From Nannochloropsis salina CCMP1776 (taxonomy: Eukaryota > Sar > Eustigmatophyceae > Eustigmatales > Monodopsidaceae), in NCBI GenBank assembly GCA_004565275.1, contig SDOX01000158.1, positions 6,976-70,975 of the forward strand: a stretch of DNA of 64,000 nt. The letters are read 5' to 3'. Positions 1 to 11,402 of this stretch are shown here, one piece after another. The translations under genes and the position numbers were made by a program. The notes beneath the pieces are model-generated. The model worked only from the letters and a program-made list of their open reading frames with translations. It did no database searches and was not told the DNA's origin. How positions within the stretch are numbered: the stretch's first letter is position 1; every line of letters starts with the position of its first letter.

Positions 1-46
1 TCCCTCCCTCCCTCCCTCCCTCCCTCCCTCCCTCCCTCCCTCCCTC
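1..46. repeat. (TCCC)n tetranucleotide tract
   Basis: About eleven uninterrupted TCCC units run directly into the CAG acceptor at 46-48. The tract forms the 3' end of an intron in the Pumilio gene and doubles as its polypyrimidine tract. Confidence 0.95.
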
Positions 47-48
47 AG

Positions 49-1214
49 GTACGGCTGCCGGGTGATCCAGAAGGCCCTGGAAGTGATCGGAATCCAGCGC
101 CTGATTGCCCTCGTCTCGGAATTTGAGGGCCACGTGCTCAAATGCGTCCACGACCAGAACGGGAACCACGTGATCCAGAAATGCATCGAAGTGCTCTCTG
201 TCCGATCCAAAGACCATCCGGAATACGCCGCCTTCCTCCTTCCACAGCTGGAATTCATCATCAACGCCTTTGTGGGACAGGTGGGTCTCCTGCCCCTCCC
301 TCCCGCCCTCCCTCCCGCCCTCCTTCCCTCCTTCCCTCCTCACCTCGCTCCTTTCCCTCCACCCTTGCTTTTTCAGGGGAACAACGTGGAGAAATTCAGC
401 ACGCACCCCTACGGCTGCCGCGTCATCCAACGCATTCTAGAACATTGCACGGGTGCGCAGAAAAGTGCCATTCTTGACGAGATTCGGAAGAGCTCTTCCA
501 CCCTCATTCAAGATCAGTACGGCAATTACGTGATCCAACATGTCATGAAGGTGCGTTGTGCCCCACCCCCTTTCCCTTCCTACTTCCCTCCCTCCTTCCC
601 CCCATCCTCTCCCGTGTCTTGAGGACGCTGAGCCCCTCCGATGAGGATGAGGACGCTACCCAAGCCTTCACCTTCCCTCCCTCCCTCTCTCCCTCCTTCC
701 CCCTTTCGCTTTGTAGCACGGCCGTCCAAACGATCGACAGATGGTGATTAATGAGGTGAAGAGCCGCATGCTCGTGTACTCACAGCACAAGTTTGCCTCC
801 AACGTGGTGGAGAAATGCTTGCAGGTAGGAGGGAGGGACGGAGGAAGGGAAAGATGGAGAAGTGGGAGGGTTTGCGGAAGGGAGGACGGTCTGAACACCT
901 CCTCATCGGCGGGTCCTCTCCCTCCTCGTTCCCTCCCTCTCCCTCGGGCACAGTACGGGAGCAAGGCCGAGCGCAACGACATCATCGACGAGGTGGTGCG
1001 CTCCGTCTTGGACAAATCCTCCCTCTTGCAGGTGATGGTCCGAGACCCGTATGGGAACTACGTGGTGCAAAAGATCTTGGACATCGCTGACGACCGGCAG
1101 CAGGAGGCGCTTTGCACTTACCTTAGGTCATGTGCGCCCCAATTGAGGCGGTACACGTATGGGAAGCACATATTGGTTCGGTTGGAGAAGATCAGCGGGG
1201 AGAAATTGGTTTGA
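49..1214 (+). CDS. Pumilio/PUF-family RNA-binding protein, C-terminal part
   Basis: Post-transcriptional regulator that binds 3' UTRs through PUF helical repeats; the 5' part lies outside the window. Exons are 49-280, 377-550, 717-824 and 954-1214, with GT-AG introns of 96, 166 and 129 bases, closing phases and stop TGA at 1212-1214. The repeats in order carry the RNA-contact cores CRVIQ, NHVIQ, CRVIQ, NYVIQ, SNVVE and NYVVQ, followed by the end helix [11 protein letters not shown]. This is the order of repeats 3 to 8 of animal Pumilio. By the known PUF code (C/Q=A, N/Q=U, S/E=G) it should read 5'-UGUAUA. The introns are rich in CCCT and a (GGGA)n tract starts at the stop codon. Family assignment is secure; the target inference rests on the code. 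Confidence 0.93.
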
Positions 1215-1249
1215 GGGAGGGAGGGAGGGAGGGAGGGAAGGAGGGAGGG
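1213..1249. repeat. (GGGA)n tract starting at the PUF stop codon
   Basis: Nine or so GGGA units with one imperfect unit begin within the TGA stop of the Pumilio gene and would lie in its 3' UTR. Confidence 0.9.
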
Positions 1250-2788
1250 TCACGCTTCCTGGATAACGAGCCCGGACGGCGTTGGCATGGCTGTGTCGCG
1301 GGAAAGTCCCTGGGGACTTGAGTCCCTGGGGACTTGATGTGTGGATGCCAAAACGCGGAGGTAGGAGCGAGGTGGAGGCGGGGAGGGTGCCCGTGGGGGC
1401 GAAAGAGGGGTGGCTCATGGTCACGCCCGAGGGAGTGGGGGATGGCTGGGAGGGAGGGGGGGGGGGCGTGCGGTGGAAGGAGTGAGAAGACCGGATAGGG
1501 GTGGGGTGGAAGGAGGGATGATAGGGGGAAGGGGGCGTCTCTGAGTCCTCTGTAGCGAGGCAGGGCAGGGAAGGAATCGGATGTGGAAGACTGAGGTTCC
1601 AGGGACAGGACGCACTGACGCTAGGGGCGGCGAGCTCCGGCTTGGCACCCGTCATGTACGGCCAGTGCGGTCAATGAAGCAGCGTCAGGCTGAAGACCTT
1701 ACATATACGTTTATGCTGTGCAGAGGCGGGTCGTGACGAACGGTGCTGAAAGTGAAGGAGCTGGTTCAGGGTGGTGTTGAGGACGAGGGGGAAGGTAGAG
1801 GGACTGAGGTTGGGCGGGGCGGAGGGCGGGTATTGGTGTGGAGGGAAAGCTTTCTCCAAGGCGCAGGCGGGGCGATGGAGGAGTAGAAGGTGATAAAGAG
1901 CCAGAAGAGGGAAGGGAGGGTCTAGGCATGGCATAGGGGACATCGGACTGAGCATGCTGGGGCTTGACGACGGCACATTTTCCCAAAAGACGGGCATGTG
2001 GGAGCATGGCGGGGCTTTGTGATGAGCAGAGATGGGAGGTACTTGCCCGAGAAAAAGACAAACGACTGCCCAGTGAAGACTGGATTGACTGGGCCCATGC
2101 GGAGATGGAAAGGCGAGGGGGAGGGAGCGGAAAGGAGGGGGGGAGACGTGGGAAGGAAAAGTAGACAAGCGGATAGGATGATGCAGGCAGGGACAACGCA
2201 GATGCAGGGCTTAAATCGTGTACGTAAACATAAGTTGTAGAGCTGGAATAATCCATTAATAATATAAGCATTCATGGCTCATGGAGGTGGAAGAGAGAGC
2301 CGGGCGCCTGGGGGAGGAGCCACCACTCCCCAGTGCCCCTTTCTCCCACCACCACCAAATTTCCGCGTCGCAAAAGAAGCAAAGAGTAGTGTTTGTGTTT
2401 TCGACACGTAAACCTCGCTTCTGGCGGGTGTGGGAGTGGTGGAACCGGTGGGAAACGGCCATACCAGGAGACAAGTCGAGACCTGTCTCCCACTCCCTTG
2501 TCTGCCCATGGTGCGACACTCCACCCCGGCTCACCTTCTATCAAGGGCGGTGTAATCGAATATTTTTAAAATGTTTTACCACGGTCACGGGTGTTTTGAT
2601 TTTTTATATCAAGGTTCTCCCACACACGAGGGTCTCTACGATCGACCGGCGTGACTACTTCCATTTCCGCCGACTGGCGCCATGCTCCTTCTCCACCGAC
2701 AGGCAGGGCCATCAAGTGCTGTCTTCGTTTTTCATCCCTCCTTCCCTCCAGCACCCCACCGCATTCAGTGCTTCCCTTAGTTTGCTTC
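1215..2788. other. Intergenic, between convergent PUF and subtilase genes
   Basis: About 1.6 kb holding the two 3' UTRs. It is G-rich on the plus strand up to about 2170 and then more mixed. An open frame of 186 codons at 2281-2841(+) has no recognisable domain and overlaps the protease 3' end, so I do not call it. Apart from the small tandem duplication at 1306-1337 I see nothing else. Confidence 0.6.
1306..1337. repeat. 16-bp perfect tandem duplication
   Basis: The unit GTCCCTGGGGACTTGA occurs twice back to back. Each copy holds the palindrome GTCCCTGGGGAC (one mismatch at the centre), so each could form a short hairpin. Confidence 0.9.
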
Positions 2789-5700
2789 CTATAGCAACCT
2801 GCCCGTCAAATCTTTGGCGTCCAATCCTGGCTCCGGCCTGACCGGTGATGCCACTTGGGCCACCGCCCCCTCCCCCCCGACCCCTCCCTCCTCCCTTCCC
2901 TCCCTCCCGTCCTCAACCTGCCCCTCCCGTCCTTCCCTCCCTCCCTCTGTTCCTCTCCTCCACGCCATTCCCCGCGCTCCCACCCCCCTCTCCCTCGCCC
3001 ACTCCGCCCCCCGATTCAGTGCGCGTTGACCGGAGGGAGTCCGCAGGCACATGGCCGCCATGCCCATCGCTAAAAGGATCAAAAAGAGGATAAAGGTGGC
3101 CGCCCCCCCGGCGCTGCCGTTGAAAGCGGCGACAAAATTGTCCCATCCGCTTACCTGGAGGAGGGAGGAAGGAAGGAAGGAAGGGAGGGAGGAAGGGAGG
3201 GGACAAGGGAGGGAGAGAGGGAGGAAGGGTCAGTCCTGGGTTGAGAATATTTATTTTACCGCATTTTTACAAATGCAGAGATTCTGCACGTAGGAAAAGA
3301 GTTGGGCGCGCAGTGTCCCTCTCTGCCACCACTTTGAATGTAACATGGTGCAACACAATGTCGTTCTGCCACCGACAGCCATCCTTACCGGATCCAACTG
3401 CCCGACCGTTTCATTGTACGCAAAGCCTGAGAATTGTCCCGAGATGACCAAGGCATAGTTCTGGGGGGTAACCAGGTTGTAGGCGACGACGGAGATGGTG
3501 TAATTGCCACCAGGGACGGGGTCGTCGATGATGATTTGCTCCAGGGGGTTGAACCTGTAGGGAAGAGGGGATAGAGGGGGGGGGAAGGCATGGTCAGAGG
3601 CCGCAGCCGGACCGGGTGTCTCCTTTTCCTTTTGCCATGGACTCGTGTTCGTATTATGAGAGAAATATTTTGGGGTTCAGGGGTGTATTGAAGCTGGAAA
3701 GTCCTCTATTCCGCGCGGGTCTATGCCAGTGGGAAACGAGGAGATGCACACGGAGGTGTCACCACTTCCTTCCAATCTCTCCGGTACCCCCATAGAAATA
3801 TCACTAAAGGGAGGAAGACGACAAAACAATGCTTGCCCTTTACAAACGCCGCACCGCCTCCCTCCCTCCCTCCCTCCTTCTTTCCCTCCCTTCCTCCCTC
3901 CCTCTTTTCTCCCTCCCTCCCTTCCTCTTTCCCTCCCTCCCATCGCCCCTACCTGTCTGGGCCTTTCCCCGCCGTGGACATGGGGTATGCAAGCGAGCCC
4001 CTCGGGTCCCTCACGGCCAGGTCCAAGTCGTTCGTCAGGACGGACTGCCGGGTCTTTTGGCACGAGGTGGCGGCCCCTGGGCGGTCGGTCCACACGAGGG
4101 TCACTTTGAGGGCCCGTGGGGGGTACCGAGTGCTGTTGCTGATCCGAAGCTTGTAGTCATGGATGTCGCCCTGCTTGCTGAAATGCCGGTAGCGGGGATC
4201 GTTCGGGTCTTGCGTTCCGTAGGCTAAGAGGGTAAAGACGCCCTGGGTATCCACCACCTGACCGAGGGAGGGAGGGAGGGAGGGAGGGAGGGAGGGAGGG
4301 AGGAAGGGAAGGAGGGAGGGATGGGTGAGTACCCAGAGACCTTTCCGCGCGCTGTCTGTTCCTTGCTGTGTAGTGAAAAAGCCACTTGGGCAGGCAACAA
4401 ATGTTTCCTCAGACCCAGGCTTCTTTCCAGAAAGACAGACGCACACACGAGGGCAACCTATCCAGTATACTCCATCACGCACACAGTACCACAGGGATAA
4501 CCACCTTCCTTCCCCCCCTTGTGAGAGAGCGCCCCCGCCTCTGAGACACACCTGATCAAGCTGCACTCGCCCATACCCCTGGTGGTTGTCCGGGTAAGCC
4601 ATCGCCCGGAGTATCCCGTTCGCGTCTTCAAAGGCCGCCATTTTTTGGGCCGAGTGCACCTGTTGGAGGCGTTGGAAAGACCAAAACAGTGTTGTGAGGA
4701 AAATTGACGCCAACGAAGGGAGAAAAGAAGGGCGTATCGTGGGAGGCACCCGTTGGATAGATCGGAGCAGGGAGGGGGGAGCAATCGAGGGAGAAGCAGA
4801 GAGGAAGGGGGAAGGAAAAGTGGGAGACTTGTCGTGGCTCGCTGCCTTGGAGTCAGCAGAGGGCTGTGGCTGCATGCGTGTTCCAGCTCATGGAAACAAG
4901 CACAGCACGCGGGCACCCCTAGTCTGCCCTTTGTGATCCAATCCTGCCTTTATAGATAGCCCCTTCTTTCCTCCCCCCCCCCTCCAAGTTGTTTTCCTCC
5001 CACGTACCAGCATGGCTTTCAACAGCGCTCCATTGGGCACGAACGCCTTGTTTTGGTACATCCCTTTCATGAACCACTGTCGAATCAGGGCAGCATTGCC
5101 AGCCACAACGGGCGTGGCCATGCTGGTGCCCCGGGATTGGATCGTCTCGCACCCCCTCAAGGCGCGCGCGGCAGTGATATAGTACCCAGGGGCTACCAGG
5201 TCCGGCTTCAACCTGCCGTCGGCGGTAGGTCCGGCGGAGGAAAAGTAGGCGACGAAATTGATGTGGCTTTCCAGCCCAAAGGACGTCTGTTGCACGTTGT
5301 AGCTGGCCCCCACAGTGACACAGCTCTTGGCCGTGCTAGGCGTGACCACGGAGTAATCGCCTTTGATCCCGGAATTCCCCGCCGCGAAGATGACGAGGGA
5401 GTCTGGGTGGTTGTGCATGAACTCGTCCACCATGACGGCGTACGTGGAGTAGCAGTTGCTGTCAGGTGACCCCCAAGACATGCTCATCACCCTTGCCCCT
5501 GCTGCGTACAGGCGCTCGAAGAGGTCTGCGTTCAGGTCGCCGGGGGGGAAGAGCTGGATGTTGCCGGCTCCGTCGTACTTGGCGATGTCGAAGAAGGCCA
5601 CCTGGGAAGGGGGGAAGGATCGGGGGAGGTCAGGTATTTCAGAGAAGGACGTGGCTGATGCAGGTGCCGGCACAGGATGAAAGCTAGTCTTGTTTGGGTA

Positions 5701-8582
5701 GGTCTGGACACAGGGAGGATGGCAATGACCTCCACACTTCTCCGCCGCAAGACTCTCCTTCCACACCAAATTTTTACATATCCCAACCCTCTTATTTGCC
5801 CAGAAAAGAGCACAAGCACCCTCTTATCTGACAGCATCCTCCCCACTTCCAGCGGGCGCACGGATACACTTGCATGGAGATGCATGCACACAGACTGCTC
5901 CACGACGCAAGCTGACCGCCACGACGTACCTTGCTGTTAGGCGCCATCCCGTTGTACTCCGCCGAGGCCCTCGAAACCGTGCTTCTCCCCACCAACGTGG
6001 AGGCCACGTGGGTGCCGTGGCCGATGGTGCTGACCCCGCCCTGCTTCTCCGTGTTCTCCTGCCGGTCTGCGAAGGTCACGTAGGTGGTGAGCTTTCGGTG
6101 GCTGCCCGTGACCTTGTTGTAGGGCACAGGCGTGTCCGGGTCTTCGATGAAACAGACGGAGGGGTCGATGCCAGTGTCGGCCATCTGCAGGAGGGTGGAA
6201 GGGAAGGAGGGAAGGGGTTGGAAATGGGTGGGCTATTCCGGGACACAGAGGGGGAAGAGTCTTTTATGAACAAGGAGACGACCCTGACCGTTCACAAACT
6301 TGCAGGTCCCCCCGACCAGCCTCCCCCCTTCCCTCCCTCCCTCCCTCCCTCCTTACCCCGATGACCTGCCCTCTCCCATCCAGGCCGAGTTTCCAGGATA
6401 GAGGCGTGTTCATCCAGTTCCCGGTTTGAGTGACCCCGCGGGCCCACCGCGTCAAGAAGAGGAGCTTGGGCGTCAGTTCCACGAAATCCACCGCAGCGCG
6501 GGTGGTGAGAAAATCAGAGACGGCCTTGGCGGCGGAAGGAGGCACTTCCTTGACCACCAAGTACTTGGTCTTGACCATGGAGGCGGGGGAGGGCGGGGTG
6601 GAGGGCGGGGTGGAGGGAGGGCTGGGGTCCTCGGCGGCACCCATGGTCTTCCTTGTAGCTGTCTGGTTTCCGCCTGCGGACAGTGTCGGCGCAAGCTCCT
6701 TGACCGCCTCCTCCTCCCCCTCTTCCTCCTCCTTCACCAACCCTTCTTCCAATGCCTCGTTCCCTTCCTCTCCCCCGCCCTCCCCCCCGCCCTCCCCTCC
6801 TTCTACCTCCAAGGCAGGCGCCTGGTCCGTCACGCTGAAGGTGACATTGTCCACCCGCAGCCCTGCCAGCAGCATTTCCTTTCGCCAGGCCTCTACCTTG
6901 TCCTCAATACCAGTCGGGTCCACTAAGGTCACGTGCAGGGAGATGGTGCTTGGGAAGTCCTTGCCCCCGCCCTCCCCCCCGCCCTCCCCCGCGACGCCGT
7001 TGTTGATGACGTCCGCCAAGTCTGGAATGTGCGCAAAATCCGACTGGGATCCGGGCCAGGTGAAGGTTGGCAGGTCGTTCAGGCTCGAGATGTTGCCAAC
7101 GCGCCCGCCCCCGGTCAAGGCCTCCCCCACAGTAGTCACTGCGATCTTGGTGGCTGTCACCGCGGCTTCGGCCTGCGCCGCCGCGGCCGTCTGGATGGCG
7201 GCGAGGGTGTCGCTCAGCCCCTCTTCGAAATGCAAGGGTTTCTTCATGGAGGCCTCCACGGGCACGACCACGGCAATTCGTGGGTCAGTGAGTAGATCGG
7301 CTGCCGCGCACCGGTCCAGAGGCACTACGAAACAGCCCGTTGTCCCCGCCCCGACCGCGCGAAAACTGGTGATGTGGTGGTCGAGCAAAGGCTGGGAGGT
7401 CAATCCTCCTAAGGCGGACAAGCCCATGGTCTGGTTGATCACCAGCATGAAGGGGCGGGTCACGGCGCAGAGCGGGTCATCCGAGGCCAGGGCCTCCAGC
7501 CGCCGGTGCGCATTGGGAAGCAGCATGGAGATATTCATGGCCGCCACGGCCTCTGTCCCCAGCCGAGCACCCAGGCACTGTTTGAAGGCTTCCTCGACGG
7601 CTAAGGCCGTGAACGGGGACTCCGACATGGTGGAGTTCAGGGACTCGACCGTGGCGGTGGTCATCGCGTCGACCGCATTCGAGGCATCCGTGCCTTCCTC
7701 CACGGGGGAGATGACAGTCACGAGCTTTTGGAGAAGAAGTGCCGGGCTGTTCGGTGTCGAAAGGGCAGGACGGGCAATGGGGCCCTCGGAGCCGACGGCG
7801 GGCGTGGAAATTGTCTCAGAAGGAGGGGAAATGCTAACCCCTGGTGAGGAAGGGGCCGTCTCTTTCGTGGCTGTGGGGGCTTTCGTGAGGATCTTCTCGG
7901 GTGCGGTGGCTCCGGCTGCCTCGGTGGAGGTGGATGGGGAGTCAGAAAGGGAATGGGAACTTGAAGAGGAAGAATTGGAGGAAGAGCGGCCCGAGGAGAC
8001 GGAGGAGGAGGAAGAAGAAGCAGCGGAGGAGGAGGCAGAGGAGGATGAGGGGGAGGAGGAGGAGGAGGAAGAGGAGTCGGATTTACTTGCCGGCGCCGCG
8101 GAATCTCCTGGTTTAGTTGCTCCTGTGCGCGTAGCCTCTATGTCTTTCGTCGTTTCGGGACCGTTCGGTTCATCAAGCGAAGGTTTGGTAAGGGGGTGTT
8201 CGATGTTCTCGCCCACAGCCTTCAAGGCCTCCACATCCGTCTCGGCGTCCTCCTCATCGCTGCCCCCTGGCTGAGTAGGTGAGTTTTTACCTATTACAGC
8301 GGTCGCATTTAATGTGAGACCCGTATTGTGGCCATTTAAGAGTTTAGCTGGCTCGGAAGCGGGCGGGGACGAATTTGCACTTGTGGACTTTGTCGTCGCT
8401 CCCTCAGTCCTTGCATGCGTAGTTTCCTCGGCCATCCGCCTGCGACGGGCGAATAATTTATCATGACGGGATTCAGTGGTTGGTAGTAGGAGACAGAAAA
8501 TGAGCATGCAGGATATCGCACGAGACAACCGCTGTGGTATCAAGGACCTTAATCCTCCTCCTTGTTGAAGTAGCTTCGCCAT
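2789..8582 (-). CDS. Subtilisin-like serine protease (S8, Kp43-like), membrane-anchored
   Basis: Secreted or surface endopeptidase. Seven exons (complement): 8582-6357, 6184-5930, 5601-5008, 4659-4552, 4257-3953, 3554-3389, 3154-2789. All introns are GT-AG and phases close to 1339 residues. Residues 1-40 carry a hydrophobic signal segment. About 50-330 is a Ser/Thr-rich, low-complexity stretch, and about 640-735 looks like an inhibitor-type propeptide. The catalytic domain shows Asp745 (ADTGID), His798 (GHGTHVA), oxyanion Asn903 (AAGNSG) and Ser987 (GTSMATP), so it should be active. A beta-sandwich C-domain follows (LTNDLDLAVRDP to GNYTISVVAYN). A hydrophobic helix at about 1235-1255 (ATFILFLILLAMG) then precedes an Arg/Gly/Glu tail. 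The catalytic core resembles Kp43 proteases. The roughly 740-residue N-extension is far longer than usual. The protein should sit type I with the protease outside the cytosol. Confidence 0.92.
4264..4320. repeat. (GGGA)n tract in a protease intron
   Basis: About 14 units, slightly imperfect at the right end. On the gene's minus strand it reads (CCCT)n and ends a few bases before the AG acceptor of the exon starting at 4257, so it serves as the polypyrimidine tract. Confidence 0.9.
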
Positions 8583-9451
8583 CGGTGGTCGTTAAGAGGG
8601 ATATTGATCGTATACAGAGCACGTATCCTCTGCTAGGTTTGTGAATATCGTAATTTTTCCTCTTTTTGCAGTATGCTAAGCCAGCTTGCTAACTCGGCCC
8701 ATACGAGTTCTACGCTGCTTCGAGATAAGGATATAAGGATACAATATGCCTGCAGTGTGTATGATCTTAACTTAGACAACCTATGTGTAGGGGTTTATGT
8801 ACAATAAGTATTGTACTGATTTTCTTTTCATTCAAAAAAATGCAGTTGGGAGGCCCGGAAGCCCCTCCTCCGCTTTTTCTTCCAATTCTTCCAGTCGCCA
8901 CTCCCCCCTTCCGTTGACGGAAGTTTTTTGAATCTCTTAACGGTTTTTCAAAAAAAAATGCAAAACAGGCATTTCTAATGTCCTGATCGGCTGCTTGTCT
9001 TTGAGCGGTAAGGAAGCACGTAGTTCAAAGCATGCATACTTCGAGTTCTATATTAGATCTTTGCATGATAGAGATGAAGTTGTCGCCTTTGTTTATCTGA
9101 CCTTCCACCTTAGGGAGGTTCATGTTCTCGATCGGCGAAGCTTTGGACGGCAAGGCAAACGTGAAGTCAATAATCTGGGTCACTCTACCCTGACGATAGC
9201 TCATATGCAAATGTCCTTCTCAATATTAATGAAATACTTCTACTTTATGTCCAGAGTGGAGGTGACTGCAAGCAATCATAGATTTATACTGCGGTGGAAT
9301 TCTACTCAACACCATATTTTGAGCGGACACAGATCTTCCATGTTTATTTAAAAACAAAGGAAACAAACCAAATCAATGAACACCAGACTTCACAGCATCC
9401 ATTTTTTCCAAATAATTGTGAGCATTGAAAAAAATACTGTCATGTTCGACA
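8583..9451. other. Intergenic, upstream of the protease
   Basis: About 870 bases between the ankyrin-gene stop and the protease ATG, both on the minus strand. It is AT-richer than the genes, with short A runs at 8834-8841 and 8950-8959. It should hold the protease promoter and the ankyrin 3' UTR. A 118-codon plus-strand frame at 8995 shows no family features and is not called. Confidence 0.5.
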
Positions 9452-10592
9452 TTATCCAGGAAGGTCACCCTTTTGTGAGACACCCGCTGAAGAGGCGCCG
9501 GAGCCTGAGGTGTAGTACGGCAGAAGGAGTTGCACCACGTCCCACGCTCCGGCCGAACGAGCCACATCCATGGGATTCTCTCCTGATTCCGTGTCTTCCA
9601 CATCTGTCTCTCCTTTATTCCCCGCATGGGCACAACGCCTTTTAATCCCAGCAGGGGCTTTGGGATCAGCTCCTGCGTCAAGAAGTGCTGCTGCGCCTAC
9701 AGCGAGATTGTTACTGGCCATTCGATGCAAAGGGCGATAACCGTAGGTGTCGACAGCCTCTCTGGGTGATGGAATGAGTGAATTGGAGACATGAACGTTC
9801 ATTCATTGTACAACTCTGTGCACCGCCTTTCAGTTGCTGACACTTGTCTCTGTCACCATTACTGAAGTAGAAAAATAATCGCAGTGTCTACGTGTATCAC
9901 GCGTGTGCGGGCCCTTTCAGCCTCCCAAATGCCCTCGCCATCTTTCTTCCTTTCCGCTCCACTACCTACATGTCTCCTCCACGTGCGATCAAGAGGGCAG
10001 TTCCTTTCTGATTGCGCTGGCTCATGCCAGCCATGTGCAACGGTGTGGCCCCCCCGGTGGTCACTTCGTTCACTGCCTCAGGACAGGCGTCTAAGAGGTC
10101 GTTCAAAGCATCGGGTCCCAAGCGCATTGCCTCCACAATAGGGGCGTATCCTCCTCCGGCGTAGACTGGGCCCGGACGAGGATTGTGTCCTTGATATTGG
10201 TCTCCAATCACTATCTTTCCGTCGGCGTCCCGCTTCACATTTCCCCCGTATATGCCTGGACCGACACTATCACTGTACGGATCGAATCCCTCACTGTCCG
10301 TGCGGCCTGGAGCCCCGTATTTGGCCCGCATTTCGGGCGTGTATGGATCGTAATTCATGCGAACGCCGTCTGCACGGACATAAGAAGTGCAAGAGGTGCT
10401 TGTAGAGTCGGGAGGTAAGGAAGAGGAAGAAGAGCAGGAGGACTTCGAGGAGGAGGAGGCGGCAGACATGGCAAGGACGATGGGCGAGAGGGGACGGAAA
10501 GGCGGACAAACGACACAGGAAAACGTTACGGCACGCGTCACCGACGAGAAGAGTACACTCAGGGTGAGTTTTGAAGCAGTGACGAAGGGCAT
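9452..10592 (-). CDS. Ankyrin-repeat protein, two exons
   Basis: Probable protein-interaction scaffold of unknown pathway. Exons are complement 10592-9970 and 9761-9452. The join gives GAC-AT|A-GAG (Asp-Ile-Glu) and restores an ankyrin repeat, GATPLHMA to RGGDIEAVDTYGYRPLH, which supports the splice. Total 310 residues. After a Ser-rich N-terminus a Tyr/Gly/Pro-rich stretch begins at about residue 70 (NYDPYTPEMRAKYGAPGR). At least three ankyrin units follow from about residue 150. There is a second ATG at 10469 (residue 42); the first 41 residues are Val/Phe-rich and could be a targeting sequence or 5' UTR, so the start is uncertain. I do not know the function. Confidence 0.8.
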
Positions 10593-11402
10593 CCAAATTG
10601 CTTCGGGCCTAGAAGAGTCAGAAGAAACAGGGAGGTTATCATGGGAGTATTAAGGCTCATAACACCTCAAAAAGAGTCAATCAACAAAAGAACTGAGCAA
10701 AAACCTTTCATTTGCCATGTAAGAGCACACATTGATAAAGGTATTGGTTGTAAATACGTGCATAAAGCGAAAATTCCCTCACTTACGTGGCATGTCCCCT
10801 TCCAAAATTTTCCTGACGTGCCCCCCAAGTGTGATCGACTCTCCCAGACGTCGTACATTGCGGCACCGACATGTTTTGTGGACACGCACTAGAAACTTGA
10901 TAACAAATAAGGCTTGACATACACTCTCTCTTCTGCCAATGGATTGTGTCTGGTGCTTTGATAGTGAACAAACCCTTTCTCAGTAGCCCCGTTGCGGTCG
11001 TCTCGATCCTCTCCCGGGCCCATCTCTGGTCCCGACTCACATGAATGTGCCCTTACGTATAAAACTTCTGTACCTTAATCGATTATCGTGCCCTCATTCC
11101 TCGGACTTATCATGTCAATCCATGTGTAGCTGCCAAGCCATTACTGACATCAGCGACAAGGGGGAAAGATCCGTTTCCCCCTCAAATGACGATGCTGCAA
11201 TGGAAGGATGGATAGTAGGGGATATATTTCCCACACGCAAAGTTACCGTCAATTTGTGAAAGCAGCGTCTTTGCATTTTTTCGCACGACGAAGCACTTTG
11301 CACCGAACACTTTCTCCGAAACCTTTCCATGCATAATGACACTCACTTTCTCGATCTCTCCGTTTTTCGCAGCTTTTCAACAGGTTTTCCTTGCTTGGAA
11401 GA
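10593..11402. other. Divergent intergenic region (ankyrin / FUN14 genes)
   Basis: About 810 bases between two divergent start codons, so both promoters should lie here. I see no convincing TATA box and no further gene. Confidence 0.5.

Noticed and set aside
2281-2841. 186-codon plus-strand frame between the PUF and protease genes
   Set aside because: No family features; it overlaps the protease C-terminal exon and has irregular composition.
6430-8274. 614-codon plus-strand open frame opposite the protease first exon
   Set aside because: It mirrors the Ser/Pro/Glu-rich protease exon, which has a signal peptide, a joined catalytic core and seven phase-consistent exons. The antisense product is low complexity without a domain.
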